The position numbers were made by a program, and so were the translations under genes. Shown piece by piece: positions 42,798 through 50,680 of a DNA stretch of 60,096 nt (position 1 is its first letter; each line of letters opens with the position of its first letter). Under the pieces are notes generated by a model, which was not told where the DNA came from, did no database searches, and saw nothing but the letters and a program-made list of their open reading frames with translations. This stretch comes from DASYAE01 sp036501535 (lineage in GTDB: Bacteria > Actinomycetota > Actinomycetes > Streptomycetales > Catenulisporaceae), in contig DASYAE010000263.1 in NCBI GenBank assembly GCA_036501535.1, positions 1-60,096 of the forward strand, in the 5' to 3' direction.

Positions 42798-43640
42798 TCA
42801 CTCCCCCGCCTCGAACCCGTCCAGCACCTCGGCCAGCCGTTCGGCGAAGGCGCGCGCCCTGGTCAGGCATCCCAAGTGGCCGCCGGGGAACTGCACCGTC
42901 CAGGCGCCGACCGACGCGGCGAGTTCCAGTCCGGCGCAGGCGGGCGGCCAGTCGCGGGAGAGCTCGCCGACGCCGACGACCAGCCGGTCGGCCACCGCGG
43001 CGAGCGCCGCCTCGTCGGGCCGGAACCCGATCGAGGGAATCAGCTCCCGGTCGAACAGGACCTCGGCGTTGACCGCCATGCGATCCATGATTGCGGGGTC
43101 CCAGTCGAACCCGGGCTCGAACTCCGGCTCGCCCTCAGGCGGGAACATCCCGGCCATGAACGCGTCGACGGCGGCCTGCGCGCCGCGGTCCTTGCGCAGC
43201 GCGGCCAGGTCCTCGGCCTTGGCCAGGTACTCGGCGCCCTCCGGCAGCAGCGTCAGCGCCGGCGGCTCGTGCGCGACCAGCCCGGCGATCCGCTCCGGGT
43301 GACGGGCCAGCAGATCCAGCCCGACCAGAGCGCCGCTGCTCGATCCGAGCACGTACGCCCGCTCGGCCCCCACCGCGTCCAGGATCTCCAGCGCGTCGCC
43401 GGACTGCTCGCTCATCCGCAGATCGGTCGGCGGGCCGGTCAGCACGCTGCGCGAGTTGCCGCGCCGGTCGTAGGCCACCACGGTGAACCGGTCCGCCATC
43501 AGGCCGGCCAGCGGCGCGAAGCCGGCGGCGTCGCCGTAGCCGCCGGAGATCAGCAGCAGCACCGGCCCCGCGTCGCCGCGCACCTCGTAGTAGAGCTCTG
43601 TGCCCGGAGCCTGGAGCGTGCCCGTCCGCTTCTGCGGCAT
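42798..43640 (-). CDS. Alpha/beta hydrolase
   Basis: A 280-residue alpha/beta-hydrolase fold enzyme. I use ATG 43640 (MPQKRTGTLQAPGTELYYEV) preceded by GGGGGTCC. The oxyanion-hole region is LLLISGGYGDAAGF, the nucleophile is in GSSSGALVG and the catalytic His probably in FPGGHLGCL. An upstream extension to 43748 has no family similarity. The substrate cannot be told; relatives hydrolyse esters or epoxides, or form part of resistance and detoxification pathways. It converges with the sigma factor gene and has no operon partner. Confidence 0.85.
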   Translation of the reverse strand: MPQKRTGTLQAPGTELYYEVRGDAGPVLLLISGGYGDAAGFAPLAGLMADRFTVVAYDRRGNSRSVLTGPPTDLRMSEQSGDALEILDAVGAERAYVLGSSSGALVGLDLLARHPERIAGLVAHEPPALTLLPEGAEYLAKAEDLAALRKDRGAQAAVDAFMAGMFPPEGEPEFEPGFDWDPAIMDRMAVNAEVLFDRELIPSIGFRPDEAALAAVADRLVVGVGELSRDWPPACAGLELAASVGAWTVQFPGGHLGCLTRARAFAERLAEVLDGFEAGE

Positions 43641-43766
43641 TTCGGACCCCCTGTCCTCATCATCGGATCTCGATGCCGGCCAGACTGCCCGAACGTGCTG
43701 ATACACCGCTGATCCACTCCTGATACCGGCTGACGCGGCGCGCGGCACGCGACCCCCGGCCGCAGG

Positions 43767-44738
43767 CTACGACGTCCGGCCGCGCGGCTTGAGCGGCAGG
43801 CCGGGCGGTTCCGGCGCGTCGAGCCGGGCGCCGGGGTAGCCGCGCACCTCGCCGAACCGGACGCCGGCCTGCCAGGCCTGCCGGAACTCGGCGATCTCCG
43901 CGCCGGTGCGGCCGATGAAGTTCCACCACATCACGATGCGCTCCTCGAACGGCTCGCCGCCGAGCAGCATCACGCCGCCCTCGGTGTCTGCGCGCAGCGG
44001 CAGCTCGGTACGGCCGCAGCCGAGGTAGAGCATCGAGCCCGGCTCGACGGCTACGCCGTCCACCTCGATCGAGCCGGACGTCGCCAGCGCCGCGTATTCG
44101 AAGCCCTGCACGAGCGGCAGGCGTGCCTCGGCGCCCGATTTCAGCGCGAGATCGACGCCGACGATCGGCGTATATGCGGTGCCCGGCGAGGCTGCGCCGT
44201 CGAACTCGCCGAGCATCACCGTCGCGTGCACCGCTCCGGCCGCCGCGCGGACCACCGGGACCTGCGCGTGGTGCTCGAACGCGGGCGCCGTGTCGCGGTA
44301 CTGATCGGGCAGGGCGATCCAGAGCTGCGCGCCGTGCAGCACCGCCGGATGGTCGGCCGGCGACTGCTCCGCGTGGGCGATCCCCCGGCCGGCGGTCATC
44401 AGCCCCAGCTCGTACGGATGGATGGTGGCCAGGCTGCCGAGGCTGTCCCGGTGCAGAACCTCGCCGTCGTGCAGCCAGCTCAGCGTCTGCAGGCCGGTGT
44501 GCGGATGCGGCGGGACCTGCATGCCCGGCGAGCGCGCGATGTCGTCCGGCCCGTAGTGGTCCACGAAGCACCAGGCGCCGACCATCCGGCGGTGCAGGTT
44601 CGGCAGCAGCCGGCGCACCCGGGTGCTCTCGCCGAGCGGCACGATCCTGGCGGTGAGCAGCTCGCGCACCGGTCCGGCCGACACCTCGGCCAGGCCGCCG
44701 CGCACGGTCATGGCCGGCGTCCGGTCGAGATCGCTCAT
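43767..44738 (-). CDS. Pirin-family protein
   Basis: A 323-residue double-cupin protein. The N-terminal cupin has the metal-binding His residues in PPHPHTGLQTLSW and HRDSLGSLATIHP, followed by MTAGRGIAHAEQS; the C-terminal cupin includes EPGSMLYLGCGRTELPL. GAGGAAC lies five bases before ATG 44738. Pirins act as quercetin dioxygenase-like enzymes or redox-sensitive partners; the precise role here is unknown. It is divergent from the LLM/FMN reductase pair and a symmetric operator-like element lies in the gap, suggesting shared control by a MarR-type repressor encoded elsewhere. Confidence 0.92.
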   Translation of the reverse strand: MSDLDRTPAMTVRGGLAEVSAGPVRELLTARIVPLGESTRVRRLLPNLHRRMVGAWCFVDHYGPDDIARSPGMQVPPHPHTGLQTLSWLHDGEVLHRDSLGSLATIHPYELGLMTAGRGIAHAEQSPADHPAVLHGAQLWIALPDQYRDTAPAFEHHAQVPVVRAAAGAVHATVMLGEFDGAASPGTAYTPIVGVDLALKSGAEARLPLVQGFEYAALATSGSIEVDGVAVEPGSMLYLGCGRTELPLRADTEGGVMLLGGEPFEERIVMWWNFIGRTGAEIAEFRQAWQAGVRFGEVRGYPGARLDAPEPPGLPLKPRGRTS

Positions 44739-44907
44739 CGTGTTCCTCGTGCTCGTCGGGGGCCGCAATCGGCTGGACCGAACGGGTGAAGTCGGCAGAG
44801 CCGCGGGTGATCCGAATGCCGCCATCAGCCGTTCCCCATGGGACGGTACTGCGCGGCGGCCGGCCGGGCAGCCCGGAATAGGCCACGGCGCGCCTGCGTT
44901 CCCGCGA

Positions 44908-44927
44908 CTGGTTGAACAGTCAACTAG
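44908..44927. promoter_or_regulatory. Inverted repeat (MarR-like operator) in the pirin/LLM gap
   Basis: CTGGTTGA, ACAG, TCAACTAG: 7 of 8 arm positions pair. It covers the putative -35 of the LLM gene (TTGAAC at 44912-44917; AGGTAT at 44935-44940 after 17 bases), as expected for a repressor site. Confidence 0.6.
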
Positions 44928-44969
44928 TACCGCGAGGTATCCGACAACCAGCGGAGGGTGAGCGGGACC

Positions 44970-46091
44970 GTGAGCCAGGGACAGCAGATGCAGTTCGGAA
45001 TCTTCAGCGTCGGCGACGTGACGCCGGATCCGACGACCGGCCGGGAGCCAACCGAGGCCGAGCGGATCAAGGCGATGGTGAGTATCGCGCTCAAGGCCGA
45101 GGAGGCGGGTCTCGACGTCTTCGCCACCGGCGAGCACCACAACCCACCGTTCGTGCCCTCCTCCCCCACCACGATGCTCGGCTACATCGCGGCACGCACC
45201 GAGCGGCTGCTCCTCTCCACCGCGACCACGCTGATCACCACCAACGACCCGGTGAAGATCGCCGAGGACTTCGCGATGCTCCAGCACCTGGCCGACGGCC
45301 GGGTGGACCTGATGCTCGGCCGGGGCAACACCGGCCCGGTGTATCCGTGGTTCGGCAAGGACATCCGGGACGGCATATCGCTGGCGGTGGAGAACTACGC
45401 GCTGCTGCACCGGTTGTGGCGCGAGGAGACGGTCGACTGGAAGGGCCGCTTCCGCACGCCGCTGCAGTCGTTCACCTCCACGCCGCGCCCGCTGGACGGC
45501 GTGCCGCCGTTCGTGTGGCACGGCTCGATCCGCAGCCCGGAGATCGCCGAGCAGGCCGCGTACTACGGCGACGGCTTCTTCGCCAACAACATCTTCTGGC
45601 CGAAGGAGCACTTCCAGAAGCTGATCGAGCTCTACCGCCGGCGTTACGCGCACTACGGGCACGGCGAGCCGGAGCAGGCGCGCGTCGGCCTCGGCGGCCA
45701 GGTGTTCATGCGGCCCAACTCGCAGGACGCGGTGCGCGAGTTCCGGCCCTACTTCGACGAGGCGCCGGTCTACGGGCACGGGCCGAGCCTGGAGGAGTTC
45801 ACCGAGCAGACCCCGCTGACCGTCGGCAGCCCGCAGCAGGTGATCGAGAAGACGCTGAAGTTCCGCGAATACTTCGGCGACTACCAGCGGCAGCTGTTCC
45901 TCGTCGACCACGCCGGGCTGCCGCTGAAGACGGCGCTCGAGCAGATCGACATGCTCGGCGAGCTGGTGGTCCCGGTGCTGCGTGCGGAGTTCGCGAAGAA
46001 CAGGCCGGCGAGCATGCCTGACGCGCCGACACATGCGGCGCTGGTGGCGCGCCGGGACGAGGACGCCGCACGCGTCGAACCGGCGGTCTGA
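44970..46091 (+). CDS. LLM-class flavin-dependent oxidoreductase, CE1758 type
   Basis: A luciferase-like TIM-barrel monooxygenase of about 373 residues. GTG 44970 (VSQGQQMQFGIF) is used; a GTG at 44958 directly abuts GGAGG and ATG 44988 is another option. Family features: QFGIFSVGD, GLDVFATGEHHNPPFVPSSP, RVDLMLGRGNTGPVYPWFG and a C-terminal SMPDAPTHAALVA. This subfamily is known to occur with a dedicated FMN reductase, here 41 bases downstream, which would supply reduced flavin. The substrate is unknown. Confidence 0.9.
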   Translation: MSQGQQMQFGIFSVGDVTPDPTTGREPTEAERIKAMVSIALKAEEAGLDVFATGEHHNPPFVPSSPTTMLGYIAARTERLLLSTATTLITTNDPVKIAEDFAMLQHLADGRVDLMLGRGNTGPVYPWFGKDIRDGISLAVENYALLHRLWREETVDWKGRFRTPLQSFTSTPRPLDGVPPFVWHGSIRSPEIAEQAAYYGDGFFANNIFWPKEHFQKLIELYRRRYAHYGHGEPEQARVGLGGQVFMRPNSQDAVREFRPYFDEAPVYGHGPSLEEFTEQTPLTVGSPQQVIEKTLKFREYFGDYQRQLFLVDHAGLPLKTALEQIDMLGELVVPVLRAEFAKNRPASMPDAPTHAALVARRDEDAARVEPAV

Positions 46092-46112
46092 CGTATGGCC
46101 AGGACAGATGCG

Positions 46113-46166
46113 ATGACTGAGAACCGGATGCAATGACTGAGAACCAAGGCGTAATGACCGAGAACA
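46113..46166 (+). repeat. Triplicated start region (ATGACTGAGAAC) before the FMN reductase
   Basis: ATGACTGAGAAC begins at 46113 and 46133, and ATGACCGAGAAC at 46154. The first ATG opens a 7-codon frame (MTENRMQ) whose TGA overlaps the second ATG. The second and third are in frame in the reductase gene. It looks like local duplication of a start codon. Confidence 0.7.
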
Positions 46167-46888
46167 CTGGGAACACTGTGCAGCAGCCGCTGCAGTTCGT
46201 CGCCGTCTCGGCGGGCGTGGGCGTCCCGTCGTCCACACGGCTGCTCGCGGACCGGCTCTCGCAGGCCGCGCAGCACGCCGCCGCCGGGCCGGGCCGTCCG
46301 GCCGCGATCCGGGTGATCGAGCTGCGCGACCTGGCCGCGGACATCGCGAACAACATCGTCACCGGCTTCCCGGGCCCGCGCCTGGCCGAGGCGCAGGCCG
46401 CGGTGGCCGCGGCCGACGGGCTGATCGCCGTCACGCCGATCTTCAGCGGCTCGTACAGCGGCCTGTTCAAGTCCTTCTTCGACGTCATGGATCCCGATGC
46501 GCTCACCGGGAAACCAGTGCTGATCGCGGCGACCGGCGGCACCCCGCGGCACTCGCTCGCACTGGAGCACGCCCTACGCCCGCTGTTCAGCTATCTGCGC
46601 GCGATCGTCATACCGACGGCCGTTTACGCAGCCTCGCAGGACTGGGGCACCGACGGCGATACGCAGCACGGCGAACTCGCTGTGCGCATCGACCGGGCCG
46701 GGCGCGAATTGGCCGAGTTCGTGTTGTGCCGCGCGGGGTATCCGCGTCAGACGCGCCGAGCGGACGCGCAATCCGATACGCCTGCCGGCTCCGAATACGG
46801 CGGCAGCGGCGGCGCCGGGCCCGATCCGGCGGCGGCCGGCTTCGTCCCGTTCGCCGAGCGGCTGGCCGCCCTCGGCCTTCCGACCTGA
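46133..46888 (+). CDS. NAD(P)H-dependent FMN reductase, CE1759 type
   Basis: A 251-residue flavodoxin-fold reductase partnered with the LLM oxidoreductase. The phosphate-binding loop is VSAGVGVPSSTRLLADRLS, and GLIAVTPIFSGSYSGLFKSFFDV is the flavin contact region typical of the family; KPVLIAATGGTPRHSLALEH follows. The start could be ATG 46133 or, without changing the fold, ATG 46154. The C-terminal 50 residues (RRADAQSDTPAGSEYGGSGG) are flexible. Together the two proteins form a two-component flavin monooxygenase. Confidence 0.9.
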   Translation: MTENQGVMTENTGNTVQQPLQFVAVSAGVGVPSSTRLLADRLSQAAQHAAAGPGRPAAIRVIELRDLAADIANNIVTGFPGPRLAEAQAAVAAADGLIAVTPIFSGSYSGLFKSFFDVMDPDALTGKPVLIAATGGTPRHSLALEHALRPLFSYLRAIVIPTAVYAASQDWGTDGDTQHGELAVRIDRAGRELAEFVLCRAGYPRQTRRADAQSDTPAGSEYGGSGGAGPDPAAAGFVPFAERLAALGLPT

Positions 46889-46914
46889 ACCCCCGAACCC
46901 TGAATCGTGAGCCG

Positions 46915-47265
46915 ATGACCGTGACGACCCGAGTAGTGAGGCAGGCCAGGACCATGCAGATCGAGCGGCACGTGGAGGACAATCCGCAGCTGTCCCGGTA
47001 CGAGATCCTCGACGGCGACATCGTCGCGGGCTTCGTGAAGTACCGGCGCGGCCGCGGCGAGATCGAGTTCACCCACACCGAGATCGACCCCGCCTTCGAG
47101 GGCCGCGGCCTCGGCGGCGCGCTGGCCCGCAGCGTGCTCGACGCGGCCCGCGCACAGGACCTCGCGGTCGTACCGTCGTGCCCGTTCATCAGCGGATGGA
47201 TCGGCAAGCACCCCGACTACGCCGACCTGGTGCCCGCGGAAAGGCGCAAGCGCTTCGGACTCTGA
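46915..47265 (+). CDS. GNAT-like N-acetyltransferase, small YjdJ type
   Basis: A 116-residue protein with the compact GNAT fold of the YjdJ/GTLF3B group: YEILDGDIVAGFVKYRRG, EFTHTEIDPAFEGRGLGGAL (acetyl-CoA loop), LAVVPSCPFISGWIGKHPDY. ATG 46915 is used, but ATG 46954 (MQIERHVEDNPQLSRY) matches the usual family start equally well. It follows the FMN reductase by 26 bases and is probably co-transcribed. Substrate unknown. Confidence 0.88.
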   Translation: MTVTTRVVRQARTMQIERHVEDNPQLSRYEILDGDIVAGFVKYRRGRGEIEFTHTEIDPAFEGRGLGGALARSVLDAARAQDLAVVPSCPFISGWIGKHPDYADLVPAERRKRFGL

Positions 47266-47316
47266 GGCCGTCCGCGCAAGGCTTCGCCAGGCAGTTACTG
47301 GAGAATTCAGGTCGAA

Positions 47317-48582
47317 TTATCCACATCTGTCAGTGGTGGGTGGCAGAGTGTGACGCTTGACATCACCCCGCGTACTAAAGCACGGGATTCCACCGGTCGC
47401 CCGGCGGTTTTCCTGCTTCGACACCGACTGCCCGCCCGGAAGGCTCCGTTGAGGTCTTACACCGGCTCCACAGGCCGAGACCGCAAGCCCTGCGGCCAAA
47501 ATATTGCGTGCAGCATTCACGTCCCGATCGTGGGCCGCACCACACGTACACGTCCATGTACGGACGCCGAGCGGCATCCCTGCTTGCAAGGCACCGCAGG
47601 CCGAGCACAGTTTGCTCGATGGGTACCAGCGGTCGATCACAATCAGATCGCGACCGTACCACTGGCATTTGTATTCCAGCATCTCGCGCAACTCGGACCA
47701 GGCCGCGTCACTGATCGCGCGAGCGAGCCGATGGTTTGCGACCATATTGCGCACAATCAGATCCTCAATCACGATCGTTTGGTTGTCACGAACGAGCTGA
47801 GTCGTAAGCTTGTGCAGATAGTCGCGCCGACGATCGCCGATACGGGCGTGGATACGCGCGACCTTCATGCGGACCTTGTGCCGGTTGGCCGAGTCATTCT
47901 TTGTGCGCGCCAGTTTGCGCTGTGCCCGGGCGAGGTGCGCGCGGTCGGCGCGCTCGTGACGCGGATTGCTGATCTTCTCCCCACTCGAGAGCGTGACCAG
48001 GTGCTCCAGGCCCGCGTCAATCCCGACCGCACAACCACTCCTTGGGAGCGGTTGGACAAGTGGATCCTCGACCAGGATCGAGACGAAGTAGCGTCCTGCC
48101 GCATCTCGCGTAACGGTCGCAGTCGTCGGCTCAACGCCGACAGGCAGGGGCCCAGACCAGGCGATGTCCAGAGGCTGGCTCATCTTCGCCAGCGTCAGCT
48201 GCCCATCCCGGAATCGGAACGCACTAGCGGTGTACTCGGCGCTGTAGCGGTGCTTCTTGCGGGATTTGAATCGCGGATATTTCGCGCGGCCTGCGAAGAA
48301 GTTGGCGAACGCTCCTTGCAAGTGGCGCAGCGCCTGCTGGAGTGGGACCGAGGAGACTTCATTGAGATAGGCGAGCTCCTCGGTTTTCTTCCATGCGGTC
48401 AGCATCGCCGAAGTCTGATTGTACGTCACGCGTTCGGCGCGCTGTGACCATGCCTCACTTCGCGCTGCTAGGGCGAGATTATATACATTCCGGACGCATC
48501 CGAACGTGCGTGACAGCTCGGTAGCCTGCGCGTCAGTAGGATAGAAGCGGTACTTGTAAGACCGCTTCACCGGACTGGTCAT
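47317..48582 (-). CDS. tnpB: TnpB, RNA-guided nuclease of an IS200/IS605-type element (no tnpA)
   Basis: A 421-residue TnpB starting at ATG 48582 (MTSPVKRSYKYRFYPTDAQA). The RuvC residues are D189 (AVGIDAGLEHL), E273 (IVIEDLIVRNM) and D354 (HDRDVNAARNIL); the zinc ribbon uses C326, C329, C345 and C347. All catalytic residues are present. TnpB proteins use a right-end-derived guide RNA to cut DNA and help keep the element. Base composition is clearly less GC-rich than the neighbours, a sign of transfer. The frame runs through the right-end hairpin (47357-47392) into flanking DNA, adding about 20 residues; in related elements the stop lies in this hairpin. No TnpA gene is present, so mobility would depend on another copy. 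Confidence 0.9.
   Translation of the reverse strand: MTSPVKRSYKYRFYPTDAQATELSRTFGCVRNVYNLALAARSEAWSQRAERVTYNQTSAMLTAWKKTEELAYLNEVSSVPLQQALRHLQGAFANFFAGRAKYPRFKSRKKHRYSAEYTASAFRFRDGQLTLAKMSQPLDIAWSGPLPVGVEPTTATVTRDAAGRYFVSILVEDPLVQPLPRSGCAVGIDAGLEHLVTLSSGEKISNPRHERADRAHLARAQRKLARTKNDSANRHKVRMKVARIHARIGDRRRDYLHKLTTQLVRDNQTIVIEDLIVRNMVANHRLARAISDAAWSELREMLEYKCQWYGRDLIVIDRWYPSSKLCSACGALQAGMPLGVRTWTCTCGAAHDRDVNAARNILAAGLAVSACGAGVRPQRSLPGGQSVSKQENRRATGGIPCFSTRGDVKRHTLPPTTDRCG
47356..47600 (-). ncRNA. Predicted omega-RNA (reRNA) region of the tnpB element
   Basis: In IS200/IS605-type elements the guide RNA overlaps the 3' end of tnpB and ends at the element's right end, followed by guide sequence from the flank. 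Here the right end appears at about 47356, with the hairpin CCCGTGC-TTTA-GTACGCGGG and the terminal GATGTCAAG. The first flank bases (minus strand CGTCACACTCTGCCACCC) would be the guide. Limits are approximate. Confidence 0.35.
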
Positions 48583-48683
48583 GATCCATGAGGGTAGCAT
48601 AATAGTTTGTGCAACAGCATTTCTGCATCGCCAAGGCAATGCAGTCTTCCTCGCTCTGATCCGCAGAATCCTATCTGTCCCGG

Positions 48684-48703
48684 CCCGAAGTGCGGGATTC
48701 CTC
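48684..48703. repeat. Second copy of the right-end-like motif on the other side of tnpB
   Basis: The plus strand has CCCGAAGTGCGGGATTCC, which resembles CACGGGATTCC and its hairpin at the tnpB right end (47371-47392), in the same orientation. It sits 12 bases before the phosphoesterase start. It may be the element's left-end structure or the relic of an earlier insertion. Confidence 0.4.
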
Positions 48704-48714
48704 GAAAGGCTGAG

Positions 48715-50205
48715 ATGACGACTGATCCGACGACTCAGACCACCGGACCGAGCCCGGAAGCGGGCGGCGAGGGCGCCGCCGCGAGCGCGGCCGGACTGCA
48801 GGCGATCGAGCATATCGTCGTGCTGATGCTGGAGAACCGCTCACTCGACCACATGCTCGGCTACCTGTACCGGGACAGCGGCAACGTCTCCCCGCTCGGG
48901 CAGCCGTTCGACGGCCTGACCGGGAAGGAGTCGAACCCGCAGACCGGCGGCGCGGCGGCGGCCGTCTTCCCGATCGAGCCGGGCACCCCGAACGCCTACT
49001 TCATGCCGGGCGCGGATCCCGGCGAGGGGTATCTGGCGACCAACTCCCAGGTCTTCGGCTCGACCGCGCCCGCGGCCGGCGCGCCGGCGGCGATGGCCGG
49101 GTTCGTGAACGACTACGCGTACACGCTCGGCTGGGAGGTGAAGGAGAAGTGGTCCATCGTCGCGGGCACCACGGCCGGCGACATCATGGGCTGCTTCACG
49201 CCCGAGGCGCTGCCGGTGCTCTCCGGCCTGGCCCGCGGCTTCGCGGTGTGCGACGCGTGGTTCGGCTCGGCGCCCACCGAGACGCTGCCGAACCGGGCGT
49301 TCGCGATCACCGGCACCAGCCAGGGCCACATGGACGACAAGACCCGGACGTTCACCGCGCCGTCGATCTTCGGCTCGCTGACCGCGGCCGGGGTGAGCTG
49401 GGCCGTGTACGGCTACAACGCGCCGCCGCTGTCCCGGCAGACCTACACCGACATCACCAACGCGCCGGACGCGAACTTCGGCCTGTTCGCCGACTTCCGG
49501 AAGGCCGCGGCGGCCGGCACGCTGCCCGGGTTCGCGTTCCTCGAGCCGTCGTGGGAGGCGACCGGGAACAGCCAGCACCCGAATTACGACGTGGCGCTCG
49601 GCGAGCAGTTGATCCACGACGTCTACTACGCGCTGCGCGGCGGCCCGGCCTGGGCGAGCACGCTGCTGATCCTGACCTATGACGAGCACGGCGGCTGCTA
49701 CGACCACGTGGCCCCGCCGGCGAACGCGACGCCGCCGGACTCCACCGCAGGCGAGTACGGCTTCGACTTCGCCCGGTTCGGGCCGCGGGTGCCGACCGTC
49801 CTGGTCAGCCCGCTGATCCCGGCGGGCACGGTGTTCCGGGTGCCGCAGGGCGCGACGCCGCTGGACCACACCTCGATCCTGAAGACGGTCGAGGAGCGCT
49901 GGGGCCTCAAGGCGCTGACCAAGCGGGACGCGGCCGCGCAGGGCGTCGGCGCGGCCCTGTCGCTGACCGCGGCGCGCACCGACGATCCGCTGGCCGGCGT
50001 GGTGGTCCCGGTGTCCGGCGGGACGGTGCCGGGCGCGGACAAGGTGTCGCACCTGCAGGAGGTGCACGCCGACCTGCTCTCCCGGTTCCTGCCGGCCGGA
50101 GTGTCGCAGGAGGCGCTCATCCCGGCGCAGCGCAGCCGGACCGACGCGGCCGAGTTCATCCGGCACAGCCCGCCCGTGTTGGAGCAGGGCGAAGCGGGGA
50201 GCTGA
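48715..50205 (+). CDS. Phospholipase C/acid phosphatase-family phosphoesterase, apparently non-exported
   Basis: A 496-residue alkaline-phosphatase-superfamily enzyme. The family signature is LENRSLDHMLGYL (E40-N41 and D45-H46 being metal and active-site positions), with FGSAPTETLPNRAF (the Thr nucleophile region) and the metal site YDEHGGCYDHV near 350. Relatives hydrolyse phosphatidylcholine or phosphate monoesters outside the cell and carry a Tat signal. Here the N-terminus MTTDPTTQTTGPSPEAGGEG has none, so the enzyme should be cytoplasmic unless the start is wrong. AAAGG lies before ATG 48715. The tnpB element ends only about 100 bases upstream and could have removed the original signal and promoter. 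Confidence 0.88.
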   Translation: MTTDPTTQTTGPSPEAGGEGAAASAAGLQAIEHIVVLMLENRSLDHMLGYLYRDSGNVSPLGQPFDGLTGKESNPQTGGAAAAVFPIEPGTPNAYFMPGADPGEGYLATNSQVFGSTAPAAGAPAAMAGFVNDYAYTLGWEVKEKWSIVAGTTAGDIMGCFTPEALPVLSGLARGFAVCDAWFGSAPTETLPNRAFAITGTSQGHMDDKTRTFTAPSIFGSLTAAGVSWAVYGYNAPPLSRQTYTDITNAPDANFGLFADFRKAAAAGTLPGFAFLEPSWEATGNSQHPNYDVALGEQLIHDVYYALRGGPAWASTLLILTYDEHGGCYDHVAPPANATPPDSTAGEYGFDFARFGPRVPTVLVSPLIPAGTVFRVPQGATPLDHTSILKTVEERWGLKALTKRDAAAQGVGAALSLTAARTDDPLAGVVVPVSGGTVPGADKVSHLQEVHADLLSRFLPAGVSQEALIPAQRSRTDAAEFIRHSPPVLEQGEAGS

Positions 50206-50680
50206 CGCGGCGTGGGGGCCGGGCCGGGCCGGCGATCATCCTGGTCCGGTCTCGGCTCCTGGCCGCCTATACATCGGATGTGTTGTCGATCAAGGTTCGT
50301 GCGCGTCTCGACGCCGGGGCGGCGCGGAGTCACCTGAAATTGCGCTTGCACGCAGTCAGGGCCATGTAATGCGCTGATAAGTAGTGGATATGGAGATCCG
50401 TTCGGGCACACCAAGGGGTGCAAGGAATTGCAGGCGGCTGCAAGGATCGTCTTGCCGCGGTCAAAGATGGGTTCTTTCGCTTGACAGCGGTGCATATCGA
50501 TGAAACGTTGTCGGCCACAACAAGAAACAGGGGCATGCGACCGCCGCAACACGGCTGTCACAGGGTCCTGCGTGCCATACGCTGCGCGGCGCACGCGGCG
50601 GCGAGGCGTCCTCCAAGGCGGGCGCCGGGCGAGGCCCTCTCGCCGGCACGCTCTTCGCCCACTTCGCGAAGGAGCATCCG
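50206..50680. other. 475-base gap before the SGNH gene
   Basis: No gene recognised. The AT-richer patch at 50330-50520 contains a direct repeat TGCAAGGA (about 50418 and 50442) and TTGACA near 50480, which may be promoter elements of the SGNH gene. No clear -10 could be paired. Confidence 0.4.

Noticed and set aside
50400..50520. Promoter with TTGACA before the SGNH gene
   Set aside because: No acceptable -10 at 16-18 bases; mentioned only in the gap entry.
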